Position numbers and translations under genes: made by a program. This document shows positions 14,439 to 22,505 of a stretch of 24,412 nt of DNA, in pieces. The stretch's first letter is position 1; each line of letters opens with the position of its first letter. The notes under the pieces were generated by a model. It saw only the letters and a program-made list of their open reading frames with translations. It was not told the DNA's origin and did no database searches. Source of the stretch: Dehalococcoidia bacterium (GTDB lineage: Bacteria > Chloroflexota > Dehalococcoidia > Dehalococcoidales > G020351185); assembly GCA_030640385.1 (NCBI GenBank), contig DAOWJL010000042.1:1-24412 (forward strand), written 5' to 3'.

Positions 14439-14840
14439 GTGCCTGTTGAGCTGGAAATGGTTCTGCGAGTCCTGCTGGCGACGGTGCTCGGCGGTGTAAT
14501 CGGTTTTCAACGGAGCAAGGCTGAGAAACCTGCCGGTATGCGAGATATTATCCTCATCTGTGTCGGTGCCGCTCTGTTTACCGTTGTATCAATTTATGGT
14601 TTTTCCATAGAAGATCAGGCGCGGGTAGCAGCCGGCATAGTTACGGGCATCGGTTTTCTGGGTGCCGGCGCCATAATACGCCGCGGAGAAGGTGGAGTTG
14701 TTAGAGGATTAACAACGGCAACTACTATATGGGTAGCAGCCGGCATAGGTATGGCTGCCGGAGCCGGTATGTATATCATTGCTTCGGTTACCACACTTCT
14801 GGTGCTGTTGGTTTTACTGATACAACGTCATACTGCATAG
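14439..14840 (+). CDS. MgtC/SapB-family membrane protein
   Basis: A small membrane protein of 133 residues with four hydrophobic segments (near 7-23, 37-54, 64-80 and 87-128, the last probably two helices). It contains the family's LGGVIGFQRSKAEKPAGMRD and GAGAIIRRGEG motifs and the TTATTIWVAAGIG stretch. Only the membrane domain is present; the soluble C-terminal ACT-like domain of longer MgtC proteins is missing. The GTG start is backed by GGAGGAGG (14423-14430). It sits 22 bases after leuA and 48 before leuC, in the middle of the leucine genes. MgtC proteins are linked to Mg2+ limitation and ATP synthase control in some bacteria; a role in amino-acid synthesis or export is not established. 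Confidence 0.85.
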   Translation: MPVELEMVLRVLLATVLGGVIGFQRSKAEKPAGMRDIILICVGAALFTVVSIYGFSIEDQARVAAGIVTGIGFLGAGAIIRRGEGGVVRGLTTATTIWVAAGIGMAAGAGMYIIASVTTLLVLLVLLIQRHTA

Positions 14841-14888
14841 ATGGCGCTCTGGTTAGCCCAATAGCTATATAACCATAGGAGAACTGCA

Positions 14889-16148
14889 TTGACTTTAGTT
14901 GAGAAGATACTGGCTGCTCATACTGATAGAGAAAAGGTAAACCCGGGACAGTTCATAAATGTCAGGGTTGATATGGTACTGGCCAACGACATAACCGCCC
15001 CGATTGCCATAAGGGAGTTTGGGCGGATAGGGGTCAGTGGTGTCTTTAATCCAGAGAAGATAGTTCTTGTGCCTGACCACTTTACCCCCAACAAGGATAT
15101 TGCTTCGGCGGAGCAGGCAAAGCTGGTAAGGCAGTTCGCCCGCCAACATGGAGTCAACTACTTTGAGGTGGGGGAGATGGGTATTGAGCACGTTCTCCTG
15201 CCAGAGAAGGGCTTGGTGCTGCCCGGGGATGTTGTTATCGGGGCTGAATCGCACACCTGCACCTATGGCGCTTTAGGCGCTTTCGCTACAGGCATGGGTT
15301 CAACGGATATTGCTGTTGCCATGGCAACCGGCGAAATATGGATGAAGGTGCCGCCGACGATAAGATTTGTCTATAATGGCAGATTGCCAAAATGGGTGGT
15401 TGGTAAAGACCTGATTCTATATACCATCGGTGATATCGGTGTTGATGGTGCTCTCTATTCGGCAATGGAGTTTACCGGTGAAGCTATAGACAGCCTGTCT
15501 ATGGATGGGCGGTTCACCATGGCAAATATGGCTATTGAAGCTGGTGCTAAAGCAGGTGTTTTTTATGTAGACGCTAAGACGTTAGATTACATAAAGACAC
15601 GGGCAAAGCGTCCCTTTAGCGTCTATGAACCGGATAAAGATGCCGAATATATAAAAACAATCACATATGATGTATCGGCGATTGAGCCTCAAATAGCATT
15701 TCCCCACTCCCCGGCAAATACCCGTCCGATAAGCAAGGCGGGTAATATAAAGATTGACCAGGCAGTGATAGGTAGCTGTACAAATGGCAGGCTGGAGGAT
15801 TTAAGGTTTGCAGCTAGAGTATTAAAGGGCAAGAAAGTGCACACAGGTGTTCGTTGTATTGTCATCCCGGGTTCACAGCAGATATACCTTGATGCTTTGA
15901 AAGAGGGTCTGATAGAGATTTTTATAGAAGCGGGATCTGTGGTGAGCACTCCTACCTGCGGCCCCTGCCTCGGCGGGCATATGGGTATACTGGCGGCCGG
16001 CGAAAGGTGCATATCAACCACCAACCGCAACTTCGTCGGCAGGATGGGCAGTACAGAATCAGAGGTATATCTGTCCAACCCGGCAGTGGCGGCTGCCAGC
16101 GCGGTGGCGGGCAGTATTATCAGCCCTGAGCAGGTTATCGGCAGGTAA
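14889..16148 (+). CDS. leuC: 3-isopropylmalate dehydratase, large subunit
   Basis: With LeuD it isomerises 2-isopropylmalate to 3-isopropylmalate and, in this operon, probably also citramalate to 3-methylmalate. The 419 residues match the shorter LeuC type of archaea and many anaerobes rather than the 460-470-residue enterobacterial type. The [4Fe-4S] ligands are Cys297 (GSCTNGR), Cys357 and Cys360 (CGPCLGG). The DHFTPNKD and GAESHTCTYGALGAFATGMG motifs are intact. The start is TTG 14889 with AGGAGAA five bases upstream; no ATG occurs before residue 29, inside conserved sequence. Unusually, its partner leuD lies 1.4 kb downstream, beyond two unrelated genes. Confidence 0.94.
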   Translation: MTLVEKILAAHTDREKVNPGQFINVRVDMVLANDITAPIAIREFGRIGVSGVFNPEKIVLVPDHFTPNKDIASAEQAKLVRQFARQHGVNYFEVGEMGIEHVLLPEKGLVLPGDVVIGAESHTCTYGALGAFATGMGSTDIAVAMATGEIWMKVPPTIRFVYNGRLPKWVVGKDLILYTIGDIGVDGALYSAMEFTGEAIDSLSMDGRFTMANMAIEAGAKAGVFYVDAKTLDYIKTRAKRPFSVYEPDKDAEYIKTITYDVSAIEPQIAFPHSPANTRPISKAGNIKIDQAVIGSCTNGRLEDLRFAARVLKGKKVHTGVRCIVIPGSQQIYLDALKEGLIEIFIEAGSVVSTPTCGPCLGGHMGILAAGERCISTTNRNFVGRMGSTESEVYLSNPAVAAASAVAGSIISPEQVIGR

Positions 16149-16155
16149 AAAAGAT

Positions 16156-16749
16156 ATGAAAATGCTTGGCATTGAGAAGTTCCTTTTAAATAGATTACAG
16201 AGTAAAAAGGGGGCGATAGATCTAACTGAGAAGCTGCTGGATTTTGTTGAGCTTAATGGAAAGCAGGACTTCCTTGAGGTGGGTTGTGGCAACGGGGTGG
16301 TCACAAAATATCTGGCTGAGGAATACGGCGGCGAGGTTACCGGTATTGATATTGACCCGCAGCAGATTGAACTTGCCAGAAAAGAAGCAGGCGATATGCA
16401 GAATATCAGTTATCTTGAGGCGGATACCACCAAACTGCCCTTTAAGAACAGGGAATTTGATATCGTTCTTTCCTTCGGTGTGCTGCACCATATAGAAAAC
16501 TGGCTGGATGCCCTGAGGGAAGTAAGGAGGGTGCTGAAGCCAGGCGGTTATTTCCTTTATGCAGATATTATTTACCAGGAGAGCATAACCAGTATGGACA
16601 GGTCGTCCAGTATGAGCTTCGGGCTGGTGACGATAGATATAGACGAGCTGAACTCCTTTATGGAGAAGTTCGGTTTTACCACCATCCACAGCCAGTGGAA
16701 AAATCGGCTGGTGTGTAAAAACTACGAGGCGGTTTACAGGCGGAATTAG
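16156..16749 (+). CDS. Class I SAM-dependent methyltransferase, unknown substrate
   Basis: A 197-residue methyltransferase of the Methyltransf_11/UbiE-like type. Motif I EVGCGNG is at 41-47, the acidic residue of motif II lies in GIDID (63-67), then EADTTKLPF and the post-II stretch DIVLSFGVLHHIENW. RRVLKPGGYFLYADI forms the late strand. It has no target-recognition region or NPPY/DPPY motif, so it is not a DNA adenine or N4-cytosine methyltransferase. It starts 7 bases after leuC and its codon use looks like the host operon, unlike the AT-rich nuclease gene that follows. The substrate could be a small molecule, lipid or quinone; nothing in the sequence decides. Confidence 0.85.
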   Translation: MKMLGIEKFLLNRLQSKKGAIDLTEKLLDFVELNGKQDFLEVGCGNGVVTKYLAEEYGGEVTGIDIDPQQIELARKEAGDMQNISYLEADTTKLPFKNREFDIVLSFGVLHHIENWLDALREVRRVLKPGGYFLYADIIYQESITSMDRSSSMSFGLVTIDIDELNSFMEKFGFTTIHSQWKNRLVCKNYEAVYRRN

Positions 16750-16781
16750 GGATTTACGAGATACAGAATAAGAGTGAATCA

Positions 16782-17567
16782 ATGAAAAAGTGGACTAAAG
16801 AAGAAGCGCTGGAAACCCTACAAAAACTTGCCCATGAAGCAGATACGTTGAGGCACTCACAAGTATTTTCGACTGAACATACGATTTGGGTAACAAAATG
16901 CTTGGATACTTTGGAGGAAATATTTGGTCTGGAATCTCGGTATTATTTATCTTTTGATGTTATACAATGGGGCAATATACCCTCGGGTACTATGATTAAG
17001 CGTTACGGAGACATACAATCTGATATTAATTCTAAGCGTCATAAATTTTTTATCAGAGACCTTGGGATAGCCAAAGGTCTTTTACTAGGTGCTATTAGCT
17101 ATCTAAAGGATAGAGAAATAGCAGATGTATATATTAAAGAGGAATCAGGGATTGAAGCTAGCCTTGTGCTAAAAGTTCTGAATATAGCCGAACAAAAACT
17201 CAGGAAAGTTATTAGAGAAAAACCTGAGAATGAAAAGCAAGTACAGGTTGCCTTTGAGAACTTGCTTATTGGCGCAGATATACAATATGGGCGTGAAGTA
17301 GATAGTATTGAATATTCTAGTAAAACTTATACCCCTGATTTTTCTCTAGAAAAGATTGATTTGGTTGTTGAAATTAAACTATGTAATAGAGGAGAACGAG
17401 AGAAGGAATTACCTGAAGAAATTAATGATGATATTCTTGCTTATAAGACTAAATATAAAAACTTAATATTTATTGTTTATGATTTAGGATTTATAAGAGA
17501 TAAGGATAGATTTTGCGGTAGCTTTGAAGAACATGAGAACGTTTCTGTGAAGGTTATAAAGCATTGA
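16782..17567 (+). CDS. PD-(D/E)XK-type nuclease-like protein inserted in the leu genes
   Basis: A 261-residue protein not recognised as a named family. The C-terminal part (about 150-245) looks like a restriction-endonuclease fold. A helix contains Glu159 (AFENLL), then Pro185-Asp186 (YTPDF) and Glu197-Ile-Lys199 (VVEIKLC), which together give the E...PD...ExK pattern. The following strand reads LIFIVYDLG. The N-terminal 145 residues are helical and unassigned. Base composition is strikingly AT-rich compared with leuC and leuD on either side, suggesting recent acquisition. It occupies the gap between two genes that are normally adjacent. A defence or DNA-repair role is possible. Assignment rests on motif pattern only. 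Confidence 0.6.
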   Translation: MKKWTKEEALETLQKLAHEADTLRHSQVFSTEHTIWVTKCLDTLEEIFGLESRYYLSFDVIQWGNIPSGTMIKRYGDIQSDINSKRHKFFIRDLGIAKGLLLGAISYLKDREIADVYIKEESGIEASLVLKVLNIAEQKLRKVIREKPENEKQVQVAFENLLIGADIQYGREVDSIEYSSKTYTPDFSLEKIDLVVEIKLCNRGEREKELPEEINDDILAYKTKYKNLIFIVYDLGFIRDKDRFCGSFEEHENVSVKVIKH

Positions 17568-17587
17568 ATAAGGAGACTAGATTATAG

Positions 17588-18079
17588 ATGCTAAAAGGTA
17601 AAGTTTTTAAATACGGTGCCAATGTGGATACGGATGCCATAATACCGGCGCGGTATCTTAATGTTTCGGAGGCGGCGGAACTGGCGAAGCACTGCATGGA
17701 AGATATAGACGTTGATTTTGTTAAAAGAGTTAAGCCCGGGGACATAATCATGGCGGAAACAAACTTCGGCTGCGGTTCGTCAAGAGAGCATGCCCCGCTG
17801 GCGATTAAAGCATCGGGCATTTCCTGTGTTATCGCCAAAAGCTTTGCCCGTATCTTCTTTCGCAATGCCATAAACATCGGCCTGCCGCTGCTGGAATGCG
17901 CCGAAGCGGTAGATAGCACCCAGAACGGGCAGGCACTTGGAGTTGACCTTGCCAGCGGTAAGATAAAAAATATAGATATGGGGATGGAGTTCACCACTGA
18001 GCCATACCCGCAGTTTATGGCTGAAATCATAGCAGACGGCGGGCTCATTGAATACACTAAAAAGAGATTGGAGAAATAG
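17588..18079 (+). CDS. leuD: 3-isopropylmalate dehydratase, small subunit
   Basis: Swivelling domain of the LeuCD isomerase. The 163 residues are the short form that pairs with the short LeuC. It has GANVDTDAIIPARYL (substrate-loop region, residues 11-25), NFGCGSSREHAP (about 59-70, the family signature) and ARIFFRNAINIGLPLL. The ATG has AAGGAG about 12 bases upstream, slightly distant. Its stop TAG directly abuts the ATG of leuB, so the two are translationally coupled. The 3' end of the preceding nuclease gene is 20 bases away. Confidence 0.95.
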   Translation: MLKGKVFKYGANVDTDAIIPARYLNVSEAAELAKHCMEDIDVDFVKRVKPGDIIMAETNFGCGSSREHAPLAIKASGISCVIAKSFARIFFRNAINIGLPLLECAEAVDSTQNGQALGVDLASGKIKNIDMGMEFTTEPYPQFMAEIIADGGLIEYTKKRLEK

Positions 18080-19168
18080 ATGGAGTTCAACATAGCGGTA
18101 TTACCCGGTGATGGCATCGGGCCGGAGATTATAGATGAGACAATAAAAATAATGAATGCGGTAGGCATAAAATATAACCATGCCTTTACCTACATCAATG
18201 GGCTGGTGGGCGGTGTGGCTATTGAGAAAGAGGGGACAGCACTTGCCAGTGATACATTAAAAATGTGCCAGCGCTGTGATGCCGTCCTGATGGGTGCCGT
18301 CGGCGATCCGAAGTATGATGACCCGCAGGCACCGATTCACCCCGAAGATGGACTGCTTGAACTGAGAAAAGAGCTGGGATTGTTTGCCAATCTGCGTCCG
18401 GTAAAGGTCTACCCGGCGCTCATAGATAATACCAATTTCAAGCCCGAGGTTATAAAGGGGACGGATTTTATCTTTGTCCGCGAACTTACCGGCGGGCTCT
18501 ATTTCGGGCGTCCCAAGAGGCAGTGGCGGACGACAAGGGGCCGCCGGGCCGTAGATTCAATGAGCTACTCGGAGCAGGAGATTGAACGTATCATCAGGGT
18601 CGGTTTCGAGATTGCGCGCACGCGAAAGAAGAAATTGATATCGGTGGATAAAGCCAATGTCCTGCAATCGTCAAGGTTATGGCGCCAGGTAACGGTTGAG
18701 GTTGCCGGGGACTATCCGGATATAGAGCTTGAACATATGCTTGTAGACGCCTGTGCTATGAGGATAATACAGAACCCGAGGTATCTGGATACACTGGTTA
18801 CCGAAAACACCTTTGGTGATATATTAACCGACGAGGCGTCTATGCTGGGCGGTTCGCTGGGCATGCTGGCCTCAGCCAGCCTGGCCGGGGTACCCAAAGC
18901 AGGCAGCCGCACACCGGGTATGTATGAGCCCAGCCATGGCAGTGCCCCGCGCCGCGCCGGGCAGGATCTGGCTAATCCTATAGCCACTGTAATGAGTATG
19001 GCGATGATGCTGAGCTATTCACTGGGGCTGGTGCGGGAAGCAAGTGCAGTTGAAAAAGCTGTTGAGAAGGTGCTGGAGGAAGGCTATCGCACCTATGATA
19101 TAATGGGAGAAGGCAAGATAAAGGTCGGCACCAGGAAAATGGGAGATTTAATCACCGAAAGGGTATAA
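18080..19168 (+). CDS. leuB: 3-isopropylmalate dehydrogenase
   Basis: NAD-dependent oxidative decarboxylation of 3-isopropylmalate, and probably of 3-methylmalate to 2-oxobutyrate in the citramalate route. The 362 residues fit bacterial LeuB. Seen: LPGDGIGPEI at 8-17; the ELRKELGLFANLRPVK block with the substrate Arg residues; FVRELTGGLYFG; the catalytic Lys in SVDKANVLQSSRLWR; DILTDEASMLGGSLGML with metal-binding Asp; and the cofactor loop EPSHGSAPRRAGQDLANP. The adenosine-contact region is of NAD type. The start follows leuD without a gap. Downstream the composition turns abruptly AT-rich. Confidence 0.95.
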   Translation: MEFNIAVLPGDGIGPEIIDETIKIMNAVGIKYNHAFTYINGLVGGVAIEKEGTALASDTLKMCQRCDAVLMGAVGDPKYDDPQAPIHPEDGLLELRKELGLFANLRPVKVYPALIDNTNFKPEVIKGTDFIFVRELTGGLYFGRPKRQWRTTRGRRAVDSMSYSEQEIERIIRVGFEIARTRKKKLISVDKANVLQSSRLWRQVTVEVAGDYPDIELEHMLVDACAMRIIQNPRYLDTLVTENTFGDILTDEASMLGGSLGMLASASLAGVPKAGSRTPGMYEPSHGSAPRRAGQDLANPIATVMSMAMMLSYSLGLVREASAVEKAVEKVLEEGYRTYDIMGEGKIKVGTRKMGDLITERV

Positions 19169-19195
19169 ATAAATACAATAAATAAGAAATAAAAA

Positions 19196-19522
19196 ATGAC
19201 TGATATTCATGTAGAAGGAAAACCACCGTATAAACAATCCCCTGCTGATTATTCAGAAAAGAAGAATCAGCAAGAGCGACGTGATATTTTACATGATAAT
19301 GCAAAGAGAGCTTGTCTCGAACCTTTAAAAGGAAGTGTTAAATTAATAATAAACTATAGAAGATATAGAGGTATGAGTGATGCTGCCAATATAATAGGTG
19401 GTATTGCGGATGCACTGGAAAATGTTCTATATGAGGATGATAAGCAAATAGGAGAGATACTATATTCTGAGAGTAATGGTAATAAAGACGAATATTGGGT
19501 GAAAGTTGAACCAAGGGAATAA
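19196..19522 (+). CDS. RusA-like Holliday junction resolvase homologue, small
   Basis: A 108-residue AT-rich gene between leuB and cimA. The C-terminal half reads SDAANIIGGIADALENVLYE then DDKQIGEI. This matches the RusA layout of DxxN, a helix ending in DAL, and a DD-QI strand. RusA resolves crossovers in DNA and is typical of prophages. Asp62, Asp72 and Asp81/82 are present, but the second acidic residue of the usual DxDN motif is Ala64 and the conserved Lys is Gly68. Activity is therefore doubtful. The first 45 residues are polar and atypical. It has no strong ribosome site. Its end lies 37 bases before cimA. Base use suggests horizontal transfer. Confidence 0.5.
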   Translation: MTDIHVEGKPPYKQSPADYSEKKNQQERRDILHDNAKRACLEPLKGSVKLIINYRRYRGMSDAANIIGGIADALENVLYEDDKQIGEILYSESNGNKDEYWVKVEPRE

Positions 19523-19559
19523 TATTTATAAAGATTCTATAAGTAGTGGAAATAAGAAA

Positions 19560-21149
19560 ATGAAATCGGTAAAGCTTTACGATACCACGCTGCGTGACGG
19601 GGCTCAGCGGGAAGGTATTTCCTTCTCGGTGGTAGATAAGCTTAATATCACCCGTCGGCTGGACGAACTGGGCATCCATTTCATAGAGGGTGGCTGGCCT
19701 GGTTCCAACCCCAAGGATGACGAGTTCTTTAATAAAGCAAGGCAGTTAAAACTGGTCAATTCAAAGCTGGTTGCTTTTGGCAGCACACGGCGGGCAAATA
19801 AAAAAGCAGAAGCGGATGGCAATCTCCAGGCTCTGGCTAATGCTGGGGTAGAGGTTGTTACACTGGTTGGTAAATGCTCGGACTTACATGTGAAACAGGT
19901 GCTGGAAACCACCCTTGATGAAAACCTGTCTATGGTTTCGGATTCAATAAATTATCTTAAAGAGAAGGGGATTAGCGTATTTTTTGACGCCGAACACTTC
20001 TTTGACGGCTATAAATCAAACCCCCAGTATGCTTTGCAGGTATTGAAGGTGGTGGATGAAGCCGGTGCCGGGTGCCTGGTGCTGTGCGATACAAATGGCG
20101 GCGCTTTACCGGCTGAGATAACGGATATTATTACCGCTGTCAGGCAAATAACAGATGTGCCGATAGGCATACACGCACACAATGACGGCGAGCTGGCTAT
20201 AGCCAATACCCTGGCGGCAGTGAATATTGGCGCCAGCCAGGTGCAGGGTACCATAAACGGCTATGGCGAAAGGTGCGGTAATGCCAGCCTGTGTTCTATA
20301 ATTCCGGCACTCAAACTCAAGATGGGCATTGATTGCATCACCGATGAACAACTGACTAAATTGACCGAGGTAGCGCACTATGTCAGCGAGGCGGCAAACC
20401 TTGTCACGGATGCTTTTCTGCCCTATATCGGCGCCAGCGCCTTCAGTCACAAGGGGGGCTTACACGTTTCCGGTTTGAGAAAATGGTCTGGCAGCTACCA
20501 GCATATAGACCCGGAACTGGTAGGCAATAAACAAAGGATGCTTATATCCGAGCTGTCAGGCAGGGCGAGCATTGTCCAACGCGCCCGTGAACTGGGTGTT
20601 GACCTGCCGACGAAAAGCAAGGAAGCCCAGGAATTGCTGGACAGGGTAAAAATGATGGAAAGCCGCGGCTTCCAGTACGAAAATGCCGAAGCGTCGTTCG
20701 ACCTGCTGGTGCAGAGGGCAAAGGCAGACTATGAAAAGCCGTTTGAACTTGTTGACTTCATGGTAATAGTGGAAAAAAGACGGCGACCACCGGCTATGAA
20801 AAATGCCGAAGAGATGATGTCGGAGGCAATAGTTAAAGTCAGGGTTGATAATGAGGTGGTGCATACGGCAGCAGAGGGCAATGGCCCGGTTAACGCACTT
20901 GACAAGGCGCTGCGCAAGGCACTGCTGAGGTTCTACCCCAGTTTGTCAGCCGTAAAGCTGATAGACTATAAAGTACGTATCCTCGAGGGGAGCACCGGCA
21001 CCGAGTCTCAGGTTCGCGTGATTATTGAATCCAGCGATGGCATAGAGCAGTGGCGGACGGTGGGCAGCTCGGCAAACATAATTGAAGCCAGCTGGTTGGC
21101 GCTGGCTGACAGCCTGGAACACTGGTTACTGAAACAAAAAGCCAAATAG
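19560..21149 (+). CDS. cimA: Citramalate synthase
   Basis: Condenses pyruvate and acetyl-CoA to (R)-citramalate, opening the threonine-independent route to isoleucine. The ATG at 19560 gives the family start MKSVKLYDTTLRDGAQREGI; the frame is open for 18 further codons upstream, but those overlap the RusA-like gene. The 529 residues match the Geobacter/Leptospira-type CimA, longer than LeuA. Visible: DTTLRDG with Asp8, the HAH metal pair His205/His207 in GIHAHNDGELAIANT, GYGERCGNASL, and FSHKGGLHVSGLRK in place of the LeuA HQSGIHQDG motif. The C-terminal LeuA-dimer-like regulatory domain is present. The ribosome site (GTGGA) is weak. It closes the branched-chain operon. Confidence 0.93.
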   Translation: MKSVKLYDTTLRDGAQREGISFSVVDKLNITRRLDELGIHFIEGGWPGSNPKDDEFFNKARQLKLVNSKLVAFGSTRRANKKAEADGNLQALANAGVEVVTLVGKCSDLHVKQVLETTLDENLSMVSDSINYLKEKGISVFFDAEHFFDGYKSNPQYALQVLKVVDEAGAGCLVLCDTNGGALPAEITDIITAVRQITDVPIGIHAHNDGELAIANTLAAVNIGASQVQGTINGYGERCGNASLCSIIPALKLKMGIDCITDEQLTKLTEVAHYVSEAANLVTDAFLPYIGASAFSHKGGLHVSGLRKWSGSYQHIDPELVGNKQRMLISELSGRASIVQRARELGVDLPTKSKEAQELLDRVKMMESRGFQYENAEASFDLLVQRAKADYEKPFELVDFMVIVEKRRRPPAMKNAEEMMSEAIVKVRVDNEVVHTAAEGNGPVNALDKALRKALLRFYPSLSAVKLIDYKVRILEGSTGTESQVRVIIESSDGIEQWRTVGSSANIIEASWLALADSLEHWLLKQKAK

Positions 21150-21161
21150 TTTGAGGTATAA

Positions 21162-21752
21162 ATGGCTGATATAAAAAGCGCCAGCGAGATAGCTCGGCAG
21201 AAATTAGCCAGTATCGGTGAGACGACCGAGGAAGAGCGTCTCAGGTGGCAGTATATCCCGCGGGGGGAAAAACTGGCTGTCAGGTACCTTGATAAAAAGC
21301 TTGATTTCACCGCTGAACTGGCTAAATATGAAGCAATGGTAAGGCGGTATGTCCTGGCTGGTGCCGAAAAGGTATTGATAGCGAATATTAACTTACCCAA
21401 GAATGAACTATTAAGAAGTAAAAATGAAAAGGTATTGGATGCTCTGCTGGAAGTGATGACTGATAAACAGAAGGCGAAAGAGGTTATAGATAAAATCAGG
21501 CATATATTCAACCATTTTACCGAGCAGGGCAAGCAGCAGCGGCAGCAAGCCTATGAATCTCTTAAAATGCAATTCTCATCCAGACTGCAGCAGGCAGTTA
21601 AACAGCAGATAGGCTCGGTAAACGGGCTGGAGATAAACGTGGAAAACCTGCCCCAGTTTAAAGAAGAATGGCAGCGGACACTGGCAAAAATGGATGAGCA
21701 ATACATCAAGCTTCTTGGTGAATACAAGCAGGAGCTAAAGGATATAAATTAG
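21162..21752 (+). CDS. Conserved hypothetical, coiled-coil-rich protein
   Basis: I do not recognise a family for this 196-residue protein. It is soluble, without signal peptide, cysteines or membrane segments. It is dominated by charged helices, with long Glu/Lys/Gln runs between about 90 and 196 (KQQRQQAYESLKMQFSSRLQ and following), which look like coiled coil. The N-terminal part has a possible small domain around WQYIPRGEKLAVRYLDKK. It starts 12 bases after cimA with GAGG before the ATG, so it may be read from the branched-chain operon. It is followed by two genes of the same strand and composition, suggesting a three-gene unit. Codon use matches the host. Confidence 0.75.
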   Translation: MADIKSASEIARQKLASIGETTEEERLRWQYIPRGEKLAVRYLDKKLDFTAELAKYEAMVRRYVLAGAEKVLIANINLPKNELLRSKNEKVLDALLEVMTDKQKAKEVIDKIRHIFNHFTEQGKQQRQQAYESLKMQFSSRLQQAVKQQIGSVNGLEINVENLPQFKEEWQRTLAKMDEQYIKLLGEYKQELKDIN

Positions 21753-21782
21753 CCATCAGGCTGGCATTTGCCGGAGAATGTT

Positions 21783-22484
21783 ATGCGGATAGATGACGAG
21801 AGAATTGAAAATGCCGTCAGGCACACTGAAATACTCAGATTACCAAAGCAGTCGCTGGCGACATTCGGCACCACAAATATAGGTTATTATATGGTAACCA
21901 GGCCTGTTTATGATGAAATAACTGAAGAAAGCAGCGAAACTGTGATCAGGGAAGGCAGGGTAATCGCCGAGAGGCCGAGGATAGTAACACCTTACTATAT
22001 GTCTCAACTTGAAGGTTTCAGCGGAGATGCCAGGAGGTATTTAAATACGCTAATTCAGAATTATGGAGCGGATGCTCCCGGGCTTTTTTATACCTATCGC
22101 AACGAACCTGGAAAACTTACCATCGTTACCGAGGAGCTGAAGGCTGTATTAGATAGATTGAACAGTGAGATTGATAGGCGCGGTGATCCACTGATTACTA
22201 TCATCAAGGGACAGGATGAACTATGGGATGTATCTTTAATGCGTTTTATCTATGAAATTACAAGCATCTCAATGCAAAATAATCTTTCACAGCTTATGTC
22301 AAGGGGACTTCTGGATGTAGATAAAGGTGGTGTGCCGATGGATGCCAGGCTGCGAATTGAGGAACTTTTTACGAGGCTGGCGGGGGGAAGGATCAACCCC
22401 GGTGAATTGAAGGATGAACTGGAGCGCTGGAATCTATTTGAAGAATACCAGGACAGATTTTTTAGTATAATGCGGCGAAGATAA
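21783..22484 (+). CDS. Conserved hypothetical protein
   Basis: An unrecognised soluble protein of 233 residues. The ATG at 21783 is preferred to the TTG at 21768 because a CGGAGA ribosome site (21772-21777) lies between them. Features seen: a central TPYYMSQLEGFSGDARRYLN segment with an aromatic/charged pattern, a helix-turn region KLTIVTEELKAVLDRLNSEI, and a C-terminal RLRIEELFTRLAGGRINPGELKDEL segment. No cysteine, signal peptide or membrane helix is present. It lies 30 bases after the coiled-coil protein and 21 before the thymidylate synthase. No function can be given from sequence alone. Confidence 0.75.
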   Translation: MRIDDERIENAVRHTEILRLPKQSLATFGTTNIGYYMVTRPVYDEITEESSETVIREGRVIAERPRIVTPYYMSQLEGFSGDARRYLNTLIQNYGADAPGLFYTYRNEPGKLTIVTEELKAVLDRLNSEIDRRGDPLITIIKGQDELWDVSLMRFIYEITSISMQNNLSQLMSRGLLDVDKGGVPMDARLRIEELFTRLAGGRINPGELKDELERWNLFEEYQDRFFSIMRRR

Positions 22485-22505
22485 TAACTCAGCTAGAAGA
22501 GCATT

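Noticed and set aside
16156..17567. Classic restriction-modification pair
   Set aside because: The methyltransferase lacks DNA-methylase catalytic motifs (NPPY/DPPY or PC) and target-recognition regions, and differs in composition from the nuclease-like gene.
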